Shown here piece by piece: positions 28,245 through 40,379 of a DNA stretch of 42,594 nt. This DNA is from Thermoplasmata archaeon. Its GTDB lineage: Archaea > Thermoplasmatota > Thermoplasmata > Lutacidiplasmatales > UBA184. The notes beneath the pieces were generated by a model. That model did no database searches. It saw only the letters and a list, made by a program, of their open reading frames with translations, and was not told the origin of the DNA. The stretch is from contig JASHRJ010000037.1 in NCBI GenBank assembly GCA_030037395.1, positions 1-42,594 of the forward strand, given 5' to 3'. The stretch's first letter is position 1. Each line of letters opens with the position of its first letter. The position numbers and the translations under genes are program-made.

Positions 28245-29108
28245 TTGCCCGACGCTACCGAGGAACTGCAGCACCGCCACGAGGAGTCGAACGCCCGGGC
28301 CGACGCGTTCCGGGCGACCCGCGACCGCCTCAACGCCGAGGCGCGGGCGCTCGCCGACGAGCGGGCCCGCATCGTCGACGCGATCCGGGCGAACAGCGCC
28401 GAGGCGCAGGGCCACCGCCAGCGGCGCGACGAGCTGAACGCCCAGGTCCGCGAGGAGAAGGGGCTGCGCGAGGAGTGGAACCGCCGGTTCCAGGAGCTCG
28501 GGACCCAGGTGCAGGAGGTGCGCCGCGCCCGGCCGTCCCGCCAGGGCGCGGTGCCGGTCTGGCGCCTGAAGAAGGAGCTCAAGGAGCTCGAGTTCCGCCA
28601 CATGACGACGGCGCTCACCGGCGAGCAGGAGAAGCGCCTGATCGAGGAGATGAAGCGCCTCGAGGCGGCGATCCGGGAGCAGGACGACCAGCTCCGCCGC
28701 GACCCCGATGTCGAGGCGACCCTGAAGGCGTTCGGCGAGGCGCGGGAGGAGTCCGAGCGCCACCATGCCGCGGTCGGCGAGCTCGCCGAGGCGGCGCAGC
28801 GAGAGCACGAGGCGATGGTCGCGCTGTTCGAGGCCGGGGACGAGCTCCGTCGGCAGGCCGACGACGTGCAGGGCCGCCTGGTCGACGTGAAGGGCCGGGC
28901 CGACGAGGCGCACCGCCAGCACATCGCGGCGATCGAGGAGGTACGCGACATCGAGAAGCTCCTGTACGCCGCCCGGGGCGGTCGGGCCCCCGCGTCGTGG
29001 TCGCCGGCCGAGGCGCCGCGGGAGGAGGACTTCCTCGCCCGCCTCAAGAAGGGCGAGAAGGTCTCCACCGAGGACCTGCTCGAGCTGCAGAAGCGCGGAC
29101 GGGCGTAG
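28245..29108 (+). CDS. Archaeal coiled-coil protein (COG1340-like)
   Basis: TTG start; nearly continuous Glu/Arg/Gln-rich heptad pattern ending KKGEKVSTEDLLELQKRGRA. Confidence 0.75.
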   Translation: MPDATEELQHRHEESNARADAFRATRDRLNAEARALADERARIVDAIRANSAEAQGHRQRRDELNAQVREEKGLREEWNRRFQELGTQVQEVRRARPSRQGAVPVWRLKKELKELEFRHMTTALTGEQEKRLIEEMKRLEAAIREQDDQLRRDPDVEATLKAFGEAREESERHHAAVGELAEAAQREHEAMVALFEAGDELRRQADDVQGRLVDVKGRADEAHRQHIAAIEEVRDIEKLLYAARGGRAPASWSPAEAPREEDFLARLKKGEKVSTEDLLELQKRGRA

Positions 29109-29120
29109 GCGCCCCTCGGA

Positions 29121-29897
29121 GTGGTCGTGGCCGGCGCCGGCGAGACCCGGGCGGTCCTGTTCGACCTGGACGACGTTCTCGTCCCGTTCCAGACGGTCTC
29201 CTCTTGGCAGTGGGCCTGGCGGCCCCAGGGGCCACGCCTCGTCGAGCGGCACGCGCGGACGGCGCTGCGGCGCGCGCAGAAGGCCTGGGACCGCCGTCGG
29301 TGGCTGGGGCTCTCGCGGAAAGCTCCGCCCGCCGACCTCACGGCCTGGCACGACCACCTCACCGCGACGCTCCGGCAGCTCGCCGGCCACGCGGTGGCCC
29401 CCGCGGAGAGCGAGGCGGTCGTCCGTCGGTTCCTGCGGCCCGCGGGCGAGGTGGAGCGGTTCGCCGACGCGGCGCCCGCGCTGGAGCGGCTCCGGGCCCG
29501 CGGGACGGCGGTCGGGGTCCTCACCTCGCTGCCCGGGGAGACGGCGCGCTGGCTGCTGCATCGCACCGGGCTCGCGGAGGAGCTGCTCCTGGGGACCGGG
29601 GACGGTCCCGCCCCGGCGGTGCCCGCCCGGGCCGCGTTCCGCGGCGCCGCCGAGCGGCTCGGCGCCCCCCCGGACCGGACGGCGTTCGTCGGCGACCTCT
29701 ACTGGAGCGACGTCCGGGCGGCGCAACGGGCCGGCCTGGTCGGCATCCTGGTCGACCGCGCCGGCCTCTGGCCCGCCGTGCGGGCCGGTAGGATCGAGGG
29801 GCTCGACGGCCTGGAGGCGGCGCTCGCGATCGCGGCGCGGGCCGGGCCCGCGCCTCCCGGCGCCTCCGCCGGCGGTTCGCCGGAGGACCTTTTATAG
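29121..29897 (+). CDS. HAD-superfamily hydrolase
   Basis: VLFDLDDVLVPFQT motif I, GVLTSLPGE motif II, AFVGDLYWSDVRAAQRAGLVGILVDR motif IV. Confidence 0.85.
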   Translation: MVVAGAGETRAVLFDLDDVLVPFQTVSSWQWAWRPQGPRLVERHARTALRRAQKAWDRRRWLGLSRKAPPADLTAWHDHLTATLRQLAGHAVAPAESEAVVRRFLRPAGEVERFADAAPALERLRARGTAVGVLTSLPGETARWLLHRTGLAEELLLGTGDGPAPAVPARAAFRGAAERLGAPPDRTAFVGDLYWSDVRAAQRAGLVGILVDRAGLWPAVRAGRIEGLDGLEAALAIAARAGPAPPGASAGGSPEDLL

Positions 29898-29921
29898 GGG
29901 CGCCCCCGGTGGGCCGCGACG

Positions 29922-30329
29922 ATGGCGCTCCGTCAAGTCAAGATCGACCAGACGGAGCTCCGCCAGATCAAGGAGCTCTACGAGGGCGTGATGTCCCACG
30001 CCTGCCACGGCCTGTTCTTCAAGGAAGGCTCGGTGATCGGCGGCAACATGGCCGAGGAGGCGCTCAAGGACCGGGCGCATTACTTCGACCGGGCCGCCCG
30101 CCTCCTCGAGGAGCGCGGCTGGGTCGAGGAGGTCCGCTTCTCCGACCACGAGGTCGTCGCGCGCGGCTCCATCGAGGTCGCCCCGAGCGACATTGCGACC
30201 TGCCACCGCCTCCGGGGCATCCTTCGCGAGTTCTACGAACGTTTTAAGGGGGAGCGCGTCAAATGCACCGAGGAGGCGTGCGCGAGCACCGGGCAGCGCG
30301 AATGCCACTTCCGGGTCGAAGAGCTGTGA
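29922..30329 (+). CDS. V4R-domain protein
   Basis: ELRQIKELYEGVMSHACHGLFFKEGSVIGGNMAEEALKDR...GILREFYERFKGERVKCTEEACASTGQRECHFRVEEL, the V4R C-terminal Cys motif. Confidence 0.78.
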   Translation: MALRQVKIDQTELRQIKELYEGVMSHACHGLFFKEGSVIGGNMAEEALKDRAHYFDRAARLLEERGWVEEVRFSDHEVVARGSIEVAPSDIATCHRLRGILREFYERFKGERVKCTEEACASTGQRECHFRVEEL

Positions 30330-30342
30330 GGGGATCGAGGGG

Positions 30343-30702
30343 ATGATGGCCACAGGCAACGTCGGCGCGGTGATCAAGGACCTCAAGACGAGGATCTCCG
30401 GGATCGCGACCGCGCTGGTCTCGCGGGACGGCCTGGTCCTCTTCGCCGACGTGCCCGCGGGCGTCTACACCGAGACGTTCGCGATCATGTGCGCGACGAT
30501 CCTCGGGGCCGCCGCGACCGCGAACACCGAGCTCAACCGGGCCCCGCCCGAGAAGATCGTCGTCGAGGGGAACGACTCCCGGACGATCATCGTCGGCAGC
30601 GGCAAGAAGGCGCTCCTGGTCGCCGTGGTCGACCAGACGGCCGACGTGACGAAGGTCCTGGACGAGGTCGCGAAGGTCGCCGACCTCCTCAAGGCGAACT
30701 AG
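30343..30702 (+). CDS. Roadblock/LC7-domain protein
   Basis: VIKDLKTRISGIATALVSRDGLVLFADVPAGVYTETFAIMCATILGAAATANTELNRAPPEKIVVEGNDSRTIIVGSGKKALLVAVVDQ. Confidence 0.87.
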   Translation: MMATGNVGAVIKDLKTRISGIATALVSRDGLVLFADVPAGVYTETFAIMCATILGAAATANTELNRAPPEKIVVEGNDSRTIIVGSGKKALLVAVVDQTADVTKVLDEVAKVADLLKAN

Positions 30703-30710
30703 ATCCCGCG

Positions 30711-31580
30711 TCAGGCCGCCGGCCCGGAGCGGGCGGTTCCCGACGGAAGCTCCGCCTCGCCGGTCCCCGGACCGAGCCGTCGGGCCCCGCCCGTCAGGAC
30801 GCGGGTCGCGTAACCGCCCAGGGCGGCGACCAGGCGCGCCCAGGCGATCACCCCTTTCTGCCCGGCGAGGAGGCGGCGGACGCGGTAGCGGACCCAGAGG
30901 CTCCCGTGCTTCTCCGTGAGCTGCTTGCGGCCGTAGCCGTTCCAGAACGCCTGGTAGAGGAACCGGACGAACGTCGCCCGCATGTGGTGGAGCACGATCG
31001 CCTGGTCGTCGTACCGGATCGAGGCGCCGCCGCGCACCGCGCGCAGGTTCAGGTCGATGTCCTCCGCGGTCACGAACCGGGTGTCGAAGCCCCCGAGCCG
31101 CTCGAACAGCGCCCGCGGGTAGACCAGGTTGCAGGAGGGGTAGGTGACGTCGTAGCCGCCCTGGAACAGCTCGACCCTCTCGAGCGCGCCGTAGCGGGGC
31201 TTGCCGATGGCGACGGTGAGGCCCGCGACGACCGTCTTCGGCCCGAACGAGAGCCGGAGGCGGCCGAGCCAGCCGGAGTCGGCGATGCAGTCGCCGTCGA
31301 TGAAGGCGACGTACTCGCCGCGCGCCTCCGCGACCCCTACGTTGCGCCCCCCGCCCCGCGAGCAGCCGCGGACGACGATCCGCAGCAGGCTCGGATGGCG
31401 CGCCCGGAACTCCTCGGCGACCGCGACCGTCCGGTCGCGGCTCAGGGCGTCGACCAGGACGATCTCGAACGGGGGGTCCTGGTGCGCGAGGCTCTCCAGG
31501 AGCTGGCCGACGTGCGGCTCCTCGTTGCGGGTGGTGACGACGATCGAAACCAGCGAACGCCCGGCGGGCTCACTTCCCAA
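30711..31580 (-). CDS. Family 2 glycosyltransferase
   Basis: VSIVVTTRNEEPHVGQLLESLAHQDPPFEIVLVDALSRDRTVAVAEEF...GGGRNVGVAEARGEYVAFIDGDCIADSGWL. Confidence 0.93.
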   Translation of the reverse strand: MGSEPAGRSLVSIVVTTRNEEPHVGQLLESLAHQDPPFEIVLVDALSRDRTVAVAEEFRARHPSLLRIVVRGCSRGGGRNVGVAEARGEYVAFIDGDCIADSGWLGRLRLSFGPKTVVAGLTVAIGKPRYGALERVELFQGGYDVTYPSCNLVYPRALFERLGGFDTRFVTAEDIDLNLRAVRGGASIRYDDQAIVLHHMRATFVRFLYQAFWNGYGRKQLTEKHGSLWVRYRVRRLLAGQKGVIAWARLVAALGGYATRVLTGGARRLGPGTGEAELPSGTARSGPAA

Positions 31581-31812
31581 TGTCCATCACGACGACGTCC
31601 TTGACCGCGCGCATGCTCTTGAAGGGGAGCACGAGCCGGCCGGCCGCATCGCTCTGGAACAGGCGCTGCTCGACGTCCTCGCTCGGGGTCACGAGCACGT
31701 GCGCGATCCCGCCGCTCAGGGTGTCGACCACGAAGTTGTCGATCATCCCGAGGATCTGGCCGTCCCCGGTCATCACGGTCTTCCCCCGAAGCTCGGTCAG
31801 GAACTTGCGCAT
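31570..31812 (-). CDS. PRC-barrel domain protein
   Basis: MRKFLTELRGKTVMTGDGQILGMIDNFVVDTLSGGIAHVLVTPSEDVEQRLFQSDAAGRLVLPFKSMRAVKDVVVMDIGK. Minus TATA attaaata (31847-31854) favours ATG 31812 over 31833. Confidence 0.85.
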   Translation of the reverse strand: MRKFLTELRGKTVMTGDGQILGMIDNFVVDTLSGGIAHVLVTPSEDVEQRLFQSDAAGRLVLPFKSMRAVKDVVVMDIGK

Positions 31813-31940
31813 CGCGAACGCCTCGAGCGCCATGGGCGGGGCGGCGTATTTAATCGTTGGCGGGAACAGGAAGGCGCGCGTCGCCGGGGTGCCGCCGGTC
31901 CTCGGCGGGAGCTCGGCGCGCCCCCGGCCCGCCCCAACGC

Positions 31941-31946
31941 TTATAT
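31941..31946 (+). promoter_or_regulatory. TATA box of ribosomal protein L18e operon
   Basis: cgcttatatcgg about 28-33 nt upstream of ATG 31974. Confidence 0.6.
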
Positions 31947-31973
31947 CGGCCACCCGGGTCGAACGCCGCCCTC

Positions 31974-32339
31974 ATGGTGGCCCGTCGTCGGAAGGGGAAT
32001 CCGGAGCTGGTGCGCCTCCTTGCGGAGCTCCGCCATGCGGCCCGGCAGCACGCCGCGCCGATCTGGGAGGCGGTGGCGGAGCGCCTGGAGCGGCCGCGCC
32101 ACCAGACGGTCCCGGTGAACGTCGGGCAGCTCGATCGCCTCGCCCGGGCCGACGAGACGATCGTCGTGCCGGGCAAGCTGCTCGCGGACGGCCGGCTCGC
32201 CAAGCCGCTGACGGTCGCCGCCGTCGCGTTCTCGGCCGAGGCGCGGACGAAGATCCACGCCGCCGGCGGGACCGCGCTCGGCCTTCGGGACGTGATCAAG
32301 GCCCGGCCGGACGGGGCGGGGGTGCGGCTCCTTGCCTGA
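31974..32339 (+). CDS. rpl18e: Ribosomal protein L18e
   Basis: NPELVRLLAELRHAARQHAAPIWEAVAERLERPRHQTVPVNVGQLDRLARADETIVVPGKLLADGRLAKPLTVAAVAFS. Confidence 0.94.
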   Translation: MVARRRKGNPELVRLLAELRHAARQHAAPIWEAVAERLERPRHQTVPVNVGQLDRLARADETIVVPGKLLADGRLAKPLTVAAVAFSAEARTKIHAAGGTALGLRDVIKARPDGAGVRLLA

Positions 32340-32775
32340 CGCCCCGAAGGCGCCCGGCCCGACCGTCGTCGACGCGAGCGGGTTGGTGCTCGGTCGGGCG
32401 GCGAGCCGGATCGCGCACCGCCTCCTGGCCGGCGAGTCGATCGTCGTGGTCAACGCCGAGCAGGCGGTCGTGACTGGCTCTCGGGCCAGCGTGCTGGCCC
32501 AGTACACCGCGCTGCGGGCGCGCGGCTCGGTCCGCTCGGGGCCGCACTTTCCGCGGTACCCGGACCGCATCTTCCGCCGGACGGTCCGCGGCATGCTGCC
32601 GCACCTCCGCCCCCGGGGGAAGGCGGCGTTCGCTCGCCTGAAGGTCCACATCGGGGTGCCCGAGCCGCTCCGCCCGCTGCCCCGCAGCACGATCGACGAC
32701 GCCAAGGCCCGCCCCGCGCTGAAGCCGCCGCTCACGCTCGCGGAGATCACCCGACTGTTGGGGGCCCGCCTGTGA
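32332..32775 (+). CDS. rpl13: Ribosomal protein L13 (uL13)
   Basis: TTG start overlapping the L18e stop; VVDASGLVLGRAASRIAHRLLAGESIVVVNAEQAVVTGSR...IFRRTVRGMLPHLRPRGKAAFARLKVHIGVP. Confidence 0.95.
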   Translation: MPDAPKAPGPTVVDASGLVLGRAASRIAHRLLAGESIVVVNAEQAVVTGSRASVLAQYTALRARGSVRSGPHFPRYPDRIFRRTVRGMLPHLRPRGKAAFARLKVHIGVPEPLRPLPRSTIDDAKARPALKPPLTLAEITRLLGARL

Positions 32776-33179
32776 AGGCGCCGGTCATCGTCCTGTCGAC
32801 CGGCAAGCGCAAGTCGGCGATCGCCCGGGCCACCGTCCGCAAGGGCCAGGGCTTGATGCGGTACAACGGGATCCCGCTCGAGCTGGTCGAGCCCGAGCTG
32901 GTCCGCCAGAAGATCCAGGAGCCGCTCCTGATGGTCGGCGAGCGGGCGAAAGGGCTCAACATCTCCGTCCGGACCCGCGGGGGCGGGATCGTCGGCCAGG
33001 CGGCCGCCGCCCGCACGGCGGTCGCCCGGGGCCTCCTCGGCTGGCTGAAGGACGACGCGTTGCGGGAGACGTTCAAGCACTACGACCGGACGCTGCTCGT
33101 GAACGACCCGCGCCGGAAGCTTCCGAAGCGCCCCGGCGGCCGCGGCGCCCGCGCCCGGCGGCAGAAGTCGTACCGTTAG
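32772..33179 (+). CDS. rps9: Ribosomal protein S9 (uS9)
   Basis: STGKRKSAIARATVRKGQGLMRYNGIPLE...VRTRGGGIVGQAAAARTAVARGLL...RPGGRGARARRQKSYR; GTG start overlaps the L13 stop. Confidence 0.96.
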   Translation: MKAPVIVLSTGKRKSAIARATVRKGQGLMRYNGIPLELVEPELVRQKIQEPLLMVGERAKGLNISVRTRGGGIVGQAAAARTAVARGLLGWLKDDALRETFKHYDRTLLVNDPRRKLPKRPGGRGARARRQKSYR

Positions 33180-33197
33180 GGAGGTAGGTAAGGTCCG

Positions 33198-33395
33198 ATG
33201 ACGATGATGGTGCCGGTCCGCTGCTTCACCTGCGGCGCGGTGATCGGCCAGCACTGGGACGAGTACCGCGAGCGGACGATGCGCGGCGAGCCGGCCGGCG
33301 CGGTGTTCGACGCCCTCGGGCTCGAGCGGTACTGCTGCCGGCGGATGCTGCTCACGCACGTCGACCTCCTGGACGAGGTCGGCCCGTACGGGTAG
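33198..33395 (+). CDS. rpoN: DNA-directed RNA polymerase subunit N (Rpb10/Rpo10)
   Basis: MVPVRCFTCGAVIGQHWDEYRER...DALGLERYCCRRMLLTHVDLLDEVGPYG. Confidence 0.97.
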   Translation: MTMMVPVRCFTCGAVIGQHWDEYRERTMRGEPAGAVFDALGLERYCCRRMLLTHVDLLDEVGPYG

Positions 33396-33434
33396 GGCCC
33401 ACCGCCGTCCACGACGGCGCGCTCGCGCGCGACG

Positions 33435-33458
33435 GTTCCCCGGCGGGGGCCGGGGAAC
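33435..33458. terminator. Perfect 9-bp hairpin between convergent genes, candidate bidirectional terminator
   Basis: GTTCCCCGG-CGGGGG-CCGGGGAAC between the rpoN stop (33395) and the convergent CDS stop (33470). Confidence 0.45.
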
Positions 33459-33469
33459 GGGCCTACCGA

Positions 33470-36400
33470 CTACGGCTCGTCGTCGTCGTCCGCCGCCGGC
33501 TTGCTGGCGCCGCGCTCCAGGCCGCTCCGGCCCGAGCTCGGCTTCCCGCCGCCGCTCGTCTTGCGCGTGCGGCGGCGGTAGAACAGGTACAGCAGCACGA
33601 ACACCACCACGACCCCGGCCGCGATCCCGCCGTACTCGATCAGCTGCGTGGTCGGGTTCGGATGGACGCTGATCGGCAGGGAGGCGATGCTGACCGAGGT
33701 GCTGTTGTTGAACTGGTCGGTGGAGAACGCCTGGGCGTAGAGGATGTACGAGCCGGTCTGGCTCGGGGTCCAGGAGATCTGGGCGCGGACCGTCACGTTG
33801 TACGACAGGTTCTCGATCACCCCCGGCGTCACGGTCGCGATCGGCGTCGTGTTGACCGTGGCGTTCGTCGAGTTGTTCGAGTAGCCGTAGAAGACGACCG
33901 AGCCCGGGGTGCCGGCGATGTACTTCTTGCTGCCGGTCCCGCTCGCCGAGAGCAGGTAGAACGAGACGGTGACGTTGTTGGCGATCGAGAGCGCCCCGCC
34001 CCCGACGGTGACGTTCACCCAGAAGGTGTACGCCGAGCCGGCGTTGACCGTGGTCGGTCCGGTGAGGTTGCTCGCCTCCATGATCGGCCGCGTGGTGGTG
34101 TTCGGCGAGACCTGGAGCGACTGCGTCGTGTTCCCGACGTTCCCGTTCTTGTCGGTGACGCTGAGCTTGATCTTGTAGGTCGTCGACATCGGCACGAGCT
34201 TCAGCTTCGGCAGCGGGGTCGGGCTCGTGAGGTTCGTCAGGTTCGTGATGTTCGTGAACGACGAGTTCCCCGGGTTCGTGATCAGCCAGGTGTACTTCAG
34301 GATCGAGCCGTTGCCGAGGTCCACCGACGGGGTCGCGTTCAGCTGGATCAGCGCGTAGTGGTTGGGCCCTTCGACGATGCTCCCGGTGGTGATCTTCGAG
34401 CCGACCGAGTTCAGGATCTGGAACGAGGCGATCGGCTTCTGCGAGTCGTAGATCAGGATCGTCAGCTTGGTCGACGCGCTCGTGCCGGTGGCGGTCCAGA
34501 CGGTGAGGGTCATGTTGTAGATCCACCCCCAGCCGGTGACGCCGCTCGGGGTGCTGTTGAACTTCACGTTCGCGAGGTTGATGTAGTAGCCGTGGCCCGG
34601 CGCGGTGGTGTTCGTCCCGTTCTTCGAGCCGAAGCTCACCGTCCAGTTCGCGGTGTACTTGGCGCCCTTGGAGACCGAGAAGTTCTGGCTCGCGCTGTAG
34701 TTCTTCGCGGTCACGTTGAACAGCGCGATCGAGATCGCGTTGTGGGTCCCGCCCGCGCTGCTGTTGCTCGCGTTGAACTGGAGGGTCGTCGACCAGTTCA
34801 CGAACAGGAACGCAACGCCGCCGGCCTTCTTCTGCTGGGCCGCGGTGGCGCTCGAATGGATCCCGGCCGTGGGGATCGAGTTCTCCACCCAGATGTAGAA
34901 GGAGGTCGTGTTGTTCACGCCGGACGAGCTGATCACCTTCAGGGTGCCGTCGTACGGGGTCGCCCCGCTCACCCGCGTGTAGGTGTGGTTGGTCGTGACG
35001 TTCGGGGTGGTGGTGTTGTTGCCGTCGCCGAAGTTCCAGACGAACGACGTGCCGTTCGCCCCGGACGGGTAGGTCGTGGCCGCCGCGCTGAACGTGGCGT
35101 TCTCCCCGGGCGCGAGGACGACCGTGTAGTTGCCGTGGGTCTTGTTGAGGATGTTCGCCGAGGAGAAGTAGAAGCTCGACGAGGTGACGTTGAGGTTCAC
35201 CGTCAGGTTCGCCACCTTCACGGCGGTGAAGGTCGCCACCGCGGCGGGGGTGCTGCTCGCGTTGGACACCAGCGTGAACGTGGTCCAGTTCCCGTCCGAC
35301 CCCTTCCCGACGAGCGAGGTGTGCGTCGGGGCGGTCGTGCCGGCCGAGAGGGCGTAGCCGGACGGCAGCACGACCGTGTACTCGTACTTGACCGCCGGGC
35401 TGGACGGGTGCGCGAAGTGGAAGGAGATGGTGTACGACGAGGCGTTCTTCGGCACCGTGCCGTTCAGGGTGTACGAGTTCGACCAGGAGTAGGTGAGCCG
35501 GGCCGCGCTGTTCAGGCCGCAGTAGCCCGCACAGGTCGAGCTGAACGCGCCGATCGGCTGCGTCGCGTTCGGGCCGTAGAACGGCGTGCCGTTCACGGTC
35601 GTGCCGGCCTGGTAGGCGGGGAAGAACGGTCCCGAGGCGCTCAGCCACGGCTTGAGGTACGTCGCGAGGTCCCCCGCCGGGAGCTCGAGGGTGTGGTTGA
35701 AGTCGAGCCCGAGCTGCGCCCAGAGCTGTCCGACGGTGGCGTTCGGCAGCCCGGCGATCACCGAGTCGTTGCCGAGGTTCACGCTCGTGTTGACCGCCAG
35801 CGTCCCCTTACCGGTCGCCGGGCTGATGCCGGAGAAGTTCAGGGTGGTGTTCGCCCAGCCGAGGCTCGCGGTCGAGATCGGCGACAGCGCGAGGCTCCGC
35901 GACTGGGGGGTCGTGCTGTTGACGGTCAGGTTGTAGTAGCTCGTCTGGAACGTGCCGGACGACAGGATCACGTTGAACGTCTGGTTGCCGCTCGTGAACC
36001 CCGCCGGGTACGTCGCGAACGAGTAGTACCCCCCGACCGGGGTCGCGGTCGTGTACAGGTAGTGGCTCGTGGGGTCGAAGAGCGTCGCGTTCCCGACGGT
36101 CGTGACGTAGCTGTGGGTCACCGACGAGAGGATCCGGCCCGAGATCGCGTAGCCGTGCAGCTTCGGGCTGACCTGCGGCGGGGTCGACGAGGCGATCGTG
36201 ACGTTCGTCGAGTTCGTGTACAGGTACGGCCCGAGCGTCCGGGTCGTCTGCAGCAGCCAGGTGCCGAACGGCACGCTCAGGTTGTAGAAGCCGGTGGCGT
36301 TGGTGGTGTTCGTCGAGAAGACGAACCCGTCCGAGCCGGGGGCGAGGAGCTTCACGGTCGCGTCCGAGACGGCGGTGCCGTTCTGCGTGACCGTGCCGTT

Positions 36401-36877
36401 CAGGATCGCCTGGTACGGCAGGATCGAGACGTTCCCGATCACCGTGGTGTACGTCGTGTTCGTAAGGAACGTCTTGTTGTAGAAGGCGAACGTCGGGGCG
36501 CTGAGCGCCGGGAGGACCGCGCAGTGCTTGCAGCCGGTCAGGCTCACGTTCGACTCCGACGGGACGTACAGCCCCCAGTAGCCCGGCTCCAAGGCGCTCG
36601 AGGTGCTGCTCGACGTGAACGAGAACTGGCCTCCGCTGCCGGTCACCGTCGTGGTGTAGGTGGCCCCGGTCGCGCGGGAGACGAGGTCCACCGTGACGCC
36701 GGCCGGCACCGGCGGGGCACCGGGCCCACCGGGCTGATCGACGAATCCGGCCAAGGTGTACGTCGTCGAACTGGCGGCCGCGGCGGTCCCTAGGAGCGCC
36801 GCGAACGAGCTCGCCAGCACGGCGACGACTAGGACCCACGACGCGGCGCCGTACAGGGGGCTGCGCAACGGATTCAC
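33470..36877 (-). CDS. Large secreted, N-glycosylation-sequon-rich cell-surface protein with PKD-like region and C-terminal TM anchor
   Basis: Signal peptide ASWVLVVAVLASSFAALLGTAAAA; many NxS/T sequons; PKD-like SFVWNFGDGNNTTTPNVTTNHTY; C-terminal YGGIAAGVVVVFVLLYLFYRRRTRK and acidic tail ADDDDEP. Confidence 0.85.
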   Translation of the reverse strand: MNPLRSPLYGAASWVLVVAVLASSFAALLGTAAAASSTTYTLAGFVDQPGGPGAPPVPAGVTVDLVSRATGATYTTTVTGSGGQFSFTSSSTSSALEPGYWGLYVPSESNVSLTGCKHCAVLPALSAPTFAFYNKTFLTNTTYTTVIGNVSILPYQAILNGTVTQNGTAVSDATVKLLAPGSDGFVFSTNTTNATGFYNLSVPFGTWLLQTTRTLGPYLYTNSTNVTIASSTPPQVSPKLHGYAISGRILSSVTHSYVTTVGNATLFDPTSHYLYTTATPVGGYYSFATYPAGFTSGNQTFNVILSSGTFQTSYYNLTVNSTTPQSRSLALSPISTASLGWANTTLNFSGISPATGKGTLAVNTSVNLGNDSVIAGLPNATVGQLWAQLGLDFNHTLELPAGDLATYLKPWLSASGPFFPAYQAGTTVNGTPFYGPNATQPIGAFSSTCAGYCGLNSAARLTYSWSNSYTLNGTVPKNASSYTISFHFAHPSSPAVKYEYTVVLPSGYALSAGTTAPTHTSLVGKGSDGNWTTFTLVSNASSTPAAVATFTAVKVANLTVNLNVTSSSFYFSSANILNKTHGNYTVVLAPGENATFSAAATTYPSGANGTSFVWNFGDGNNTTTPNVTTNHTYTRVSGATPYDGTLKVISSSGVNNTTSFYIWVENSIPTAGIHSSATAAQQKKAGGVAFLFVNWSTTLQFNASNSSAGGTHNAISIALFNVTAKNYSASQNFSVSKGAKYTANWTVSFGSKNGTNTTAPGHGYYINLANVKFNSTPSGVTGWGWIYNMTLTVWTATGTSASTKLTILIYDSQKPIASFQILNSVGSKITTGSIVEGPNHYALIQLNATPSVDLGNGSILKYTWLITNPGNSSFTNITNLTNLTSPTPLPKLKLVPMSTTYKIKLSVTDKNGNVGNTTQSLQVSPNTTTRPIMEASNLTGPTTVNAGSAYTFWVNVTVGGGALSIANNVTVSFYLLSASGTGSKKYIAGTPGSVVFYGYSNNSTNATVNTTPIATVTPGVIENLSYNVTVRAQISWTPSQTGSYILYAQAFSTDQFNNSTSVSIASLPISVHPNPTTQLIEYGGIAAGVVVVFVLLYLFYRRRTRKTSGGGKPSSGRSGLERGASKPAADDDDEP

Positions 36878-37025
36878 TTCTCCCGTTCGTTCCCTCTCCT
36901 TCGAGAGGCGCGGCGCCGAACTTGGCCCTATTACTTAGCGATTTCTCTTGGAAACTCCGGCGGCCGGGCCGCCGCGGGGGCCCCCGGGCCCTCGGGACCC
37001 CGCTCCCCCGGGGGGGCCGGGGCCG

Positions 37026-40320
<3,295 letters not shown>

Positions 40321-40379
40321 GCTCCCGGCGCCCGTCGACCGCCTCCGCCGTCAAATACCACCGGCCCGTCGGCCGCCCG

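Noticed and set aside
31941-35648. 1235-aa minus ORF over ribosomal protein genes
   Set aside because: Antisense to L18e/L13/S9/rpoN and out of frame with the surface protein; no domains.
36960-37025. Very GC-rich G/C homopolymer-like stretch with inverted repeats downstream of cdc48
   Set aside because: Contains CGGCGGC-CGG-GCCGCCG and similar, but in such GC-rich sequence short inverted repeats are expected; too weak to call a defined element.
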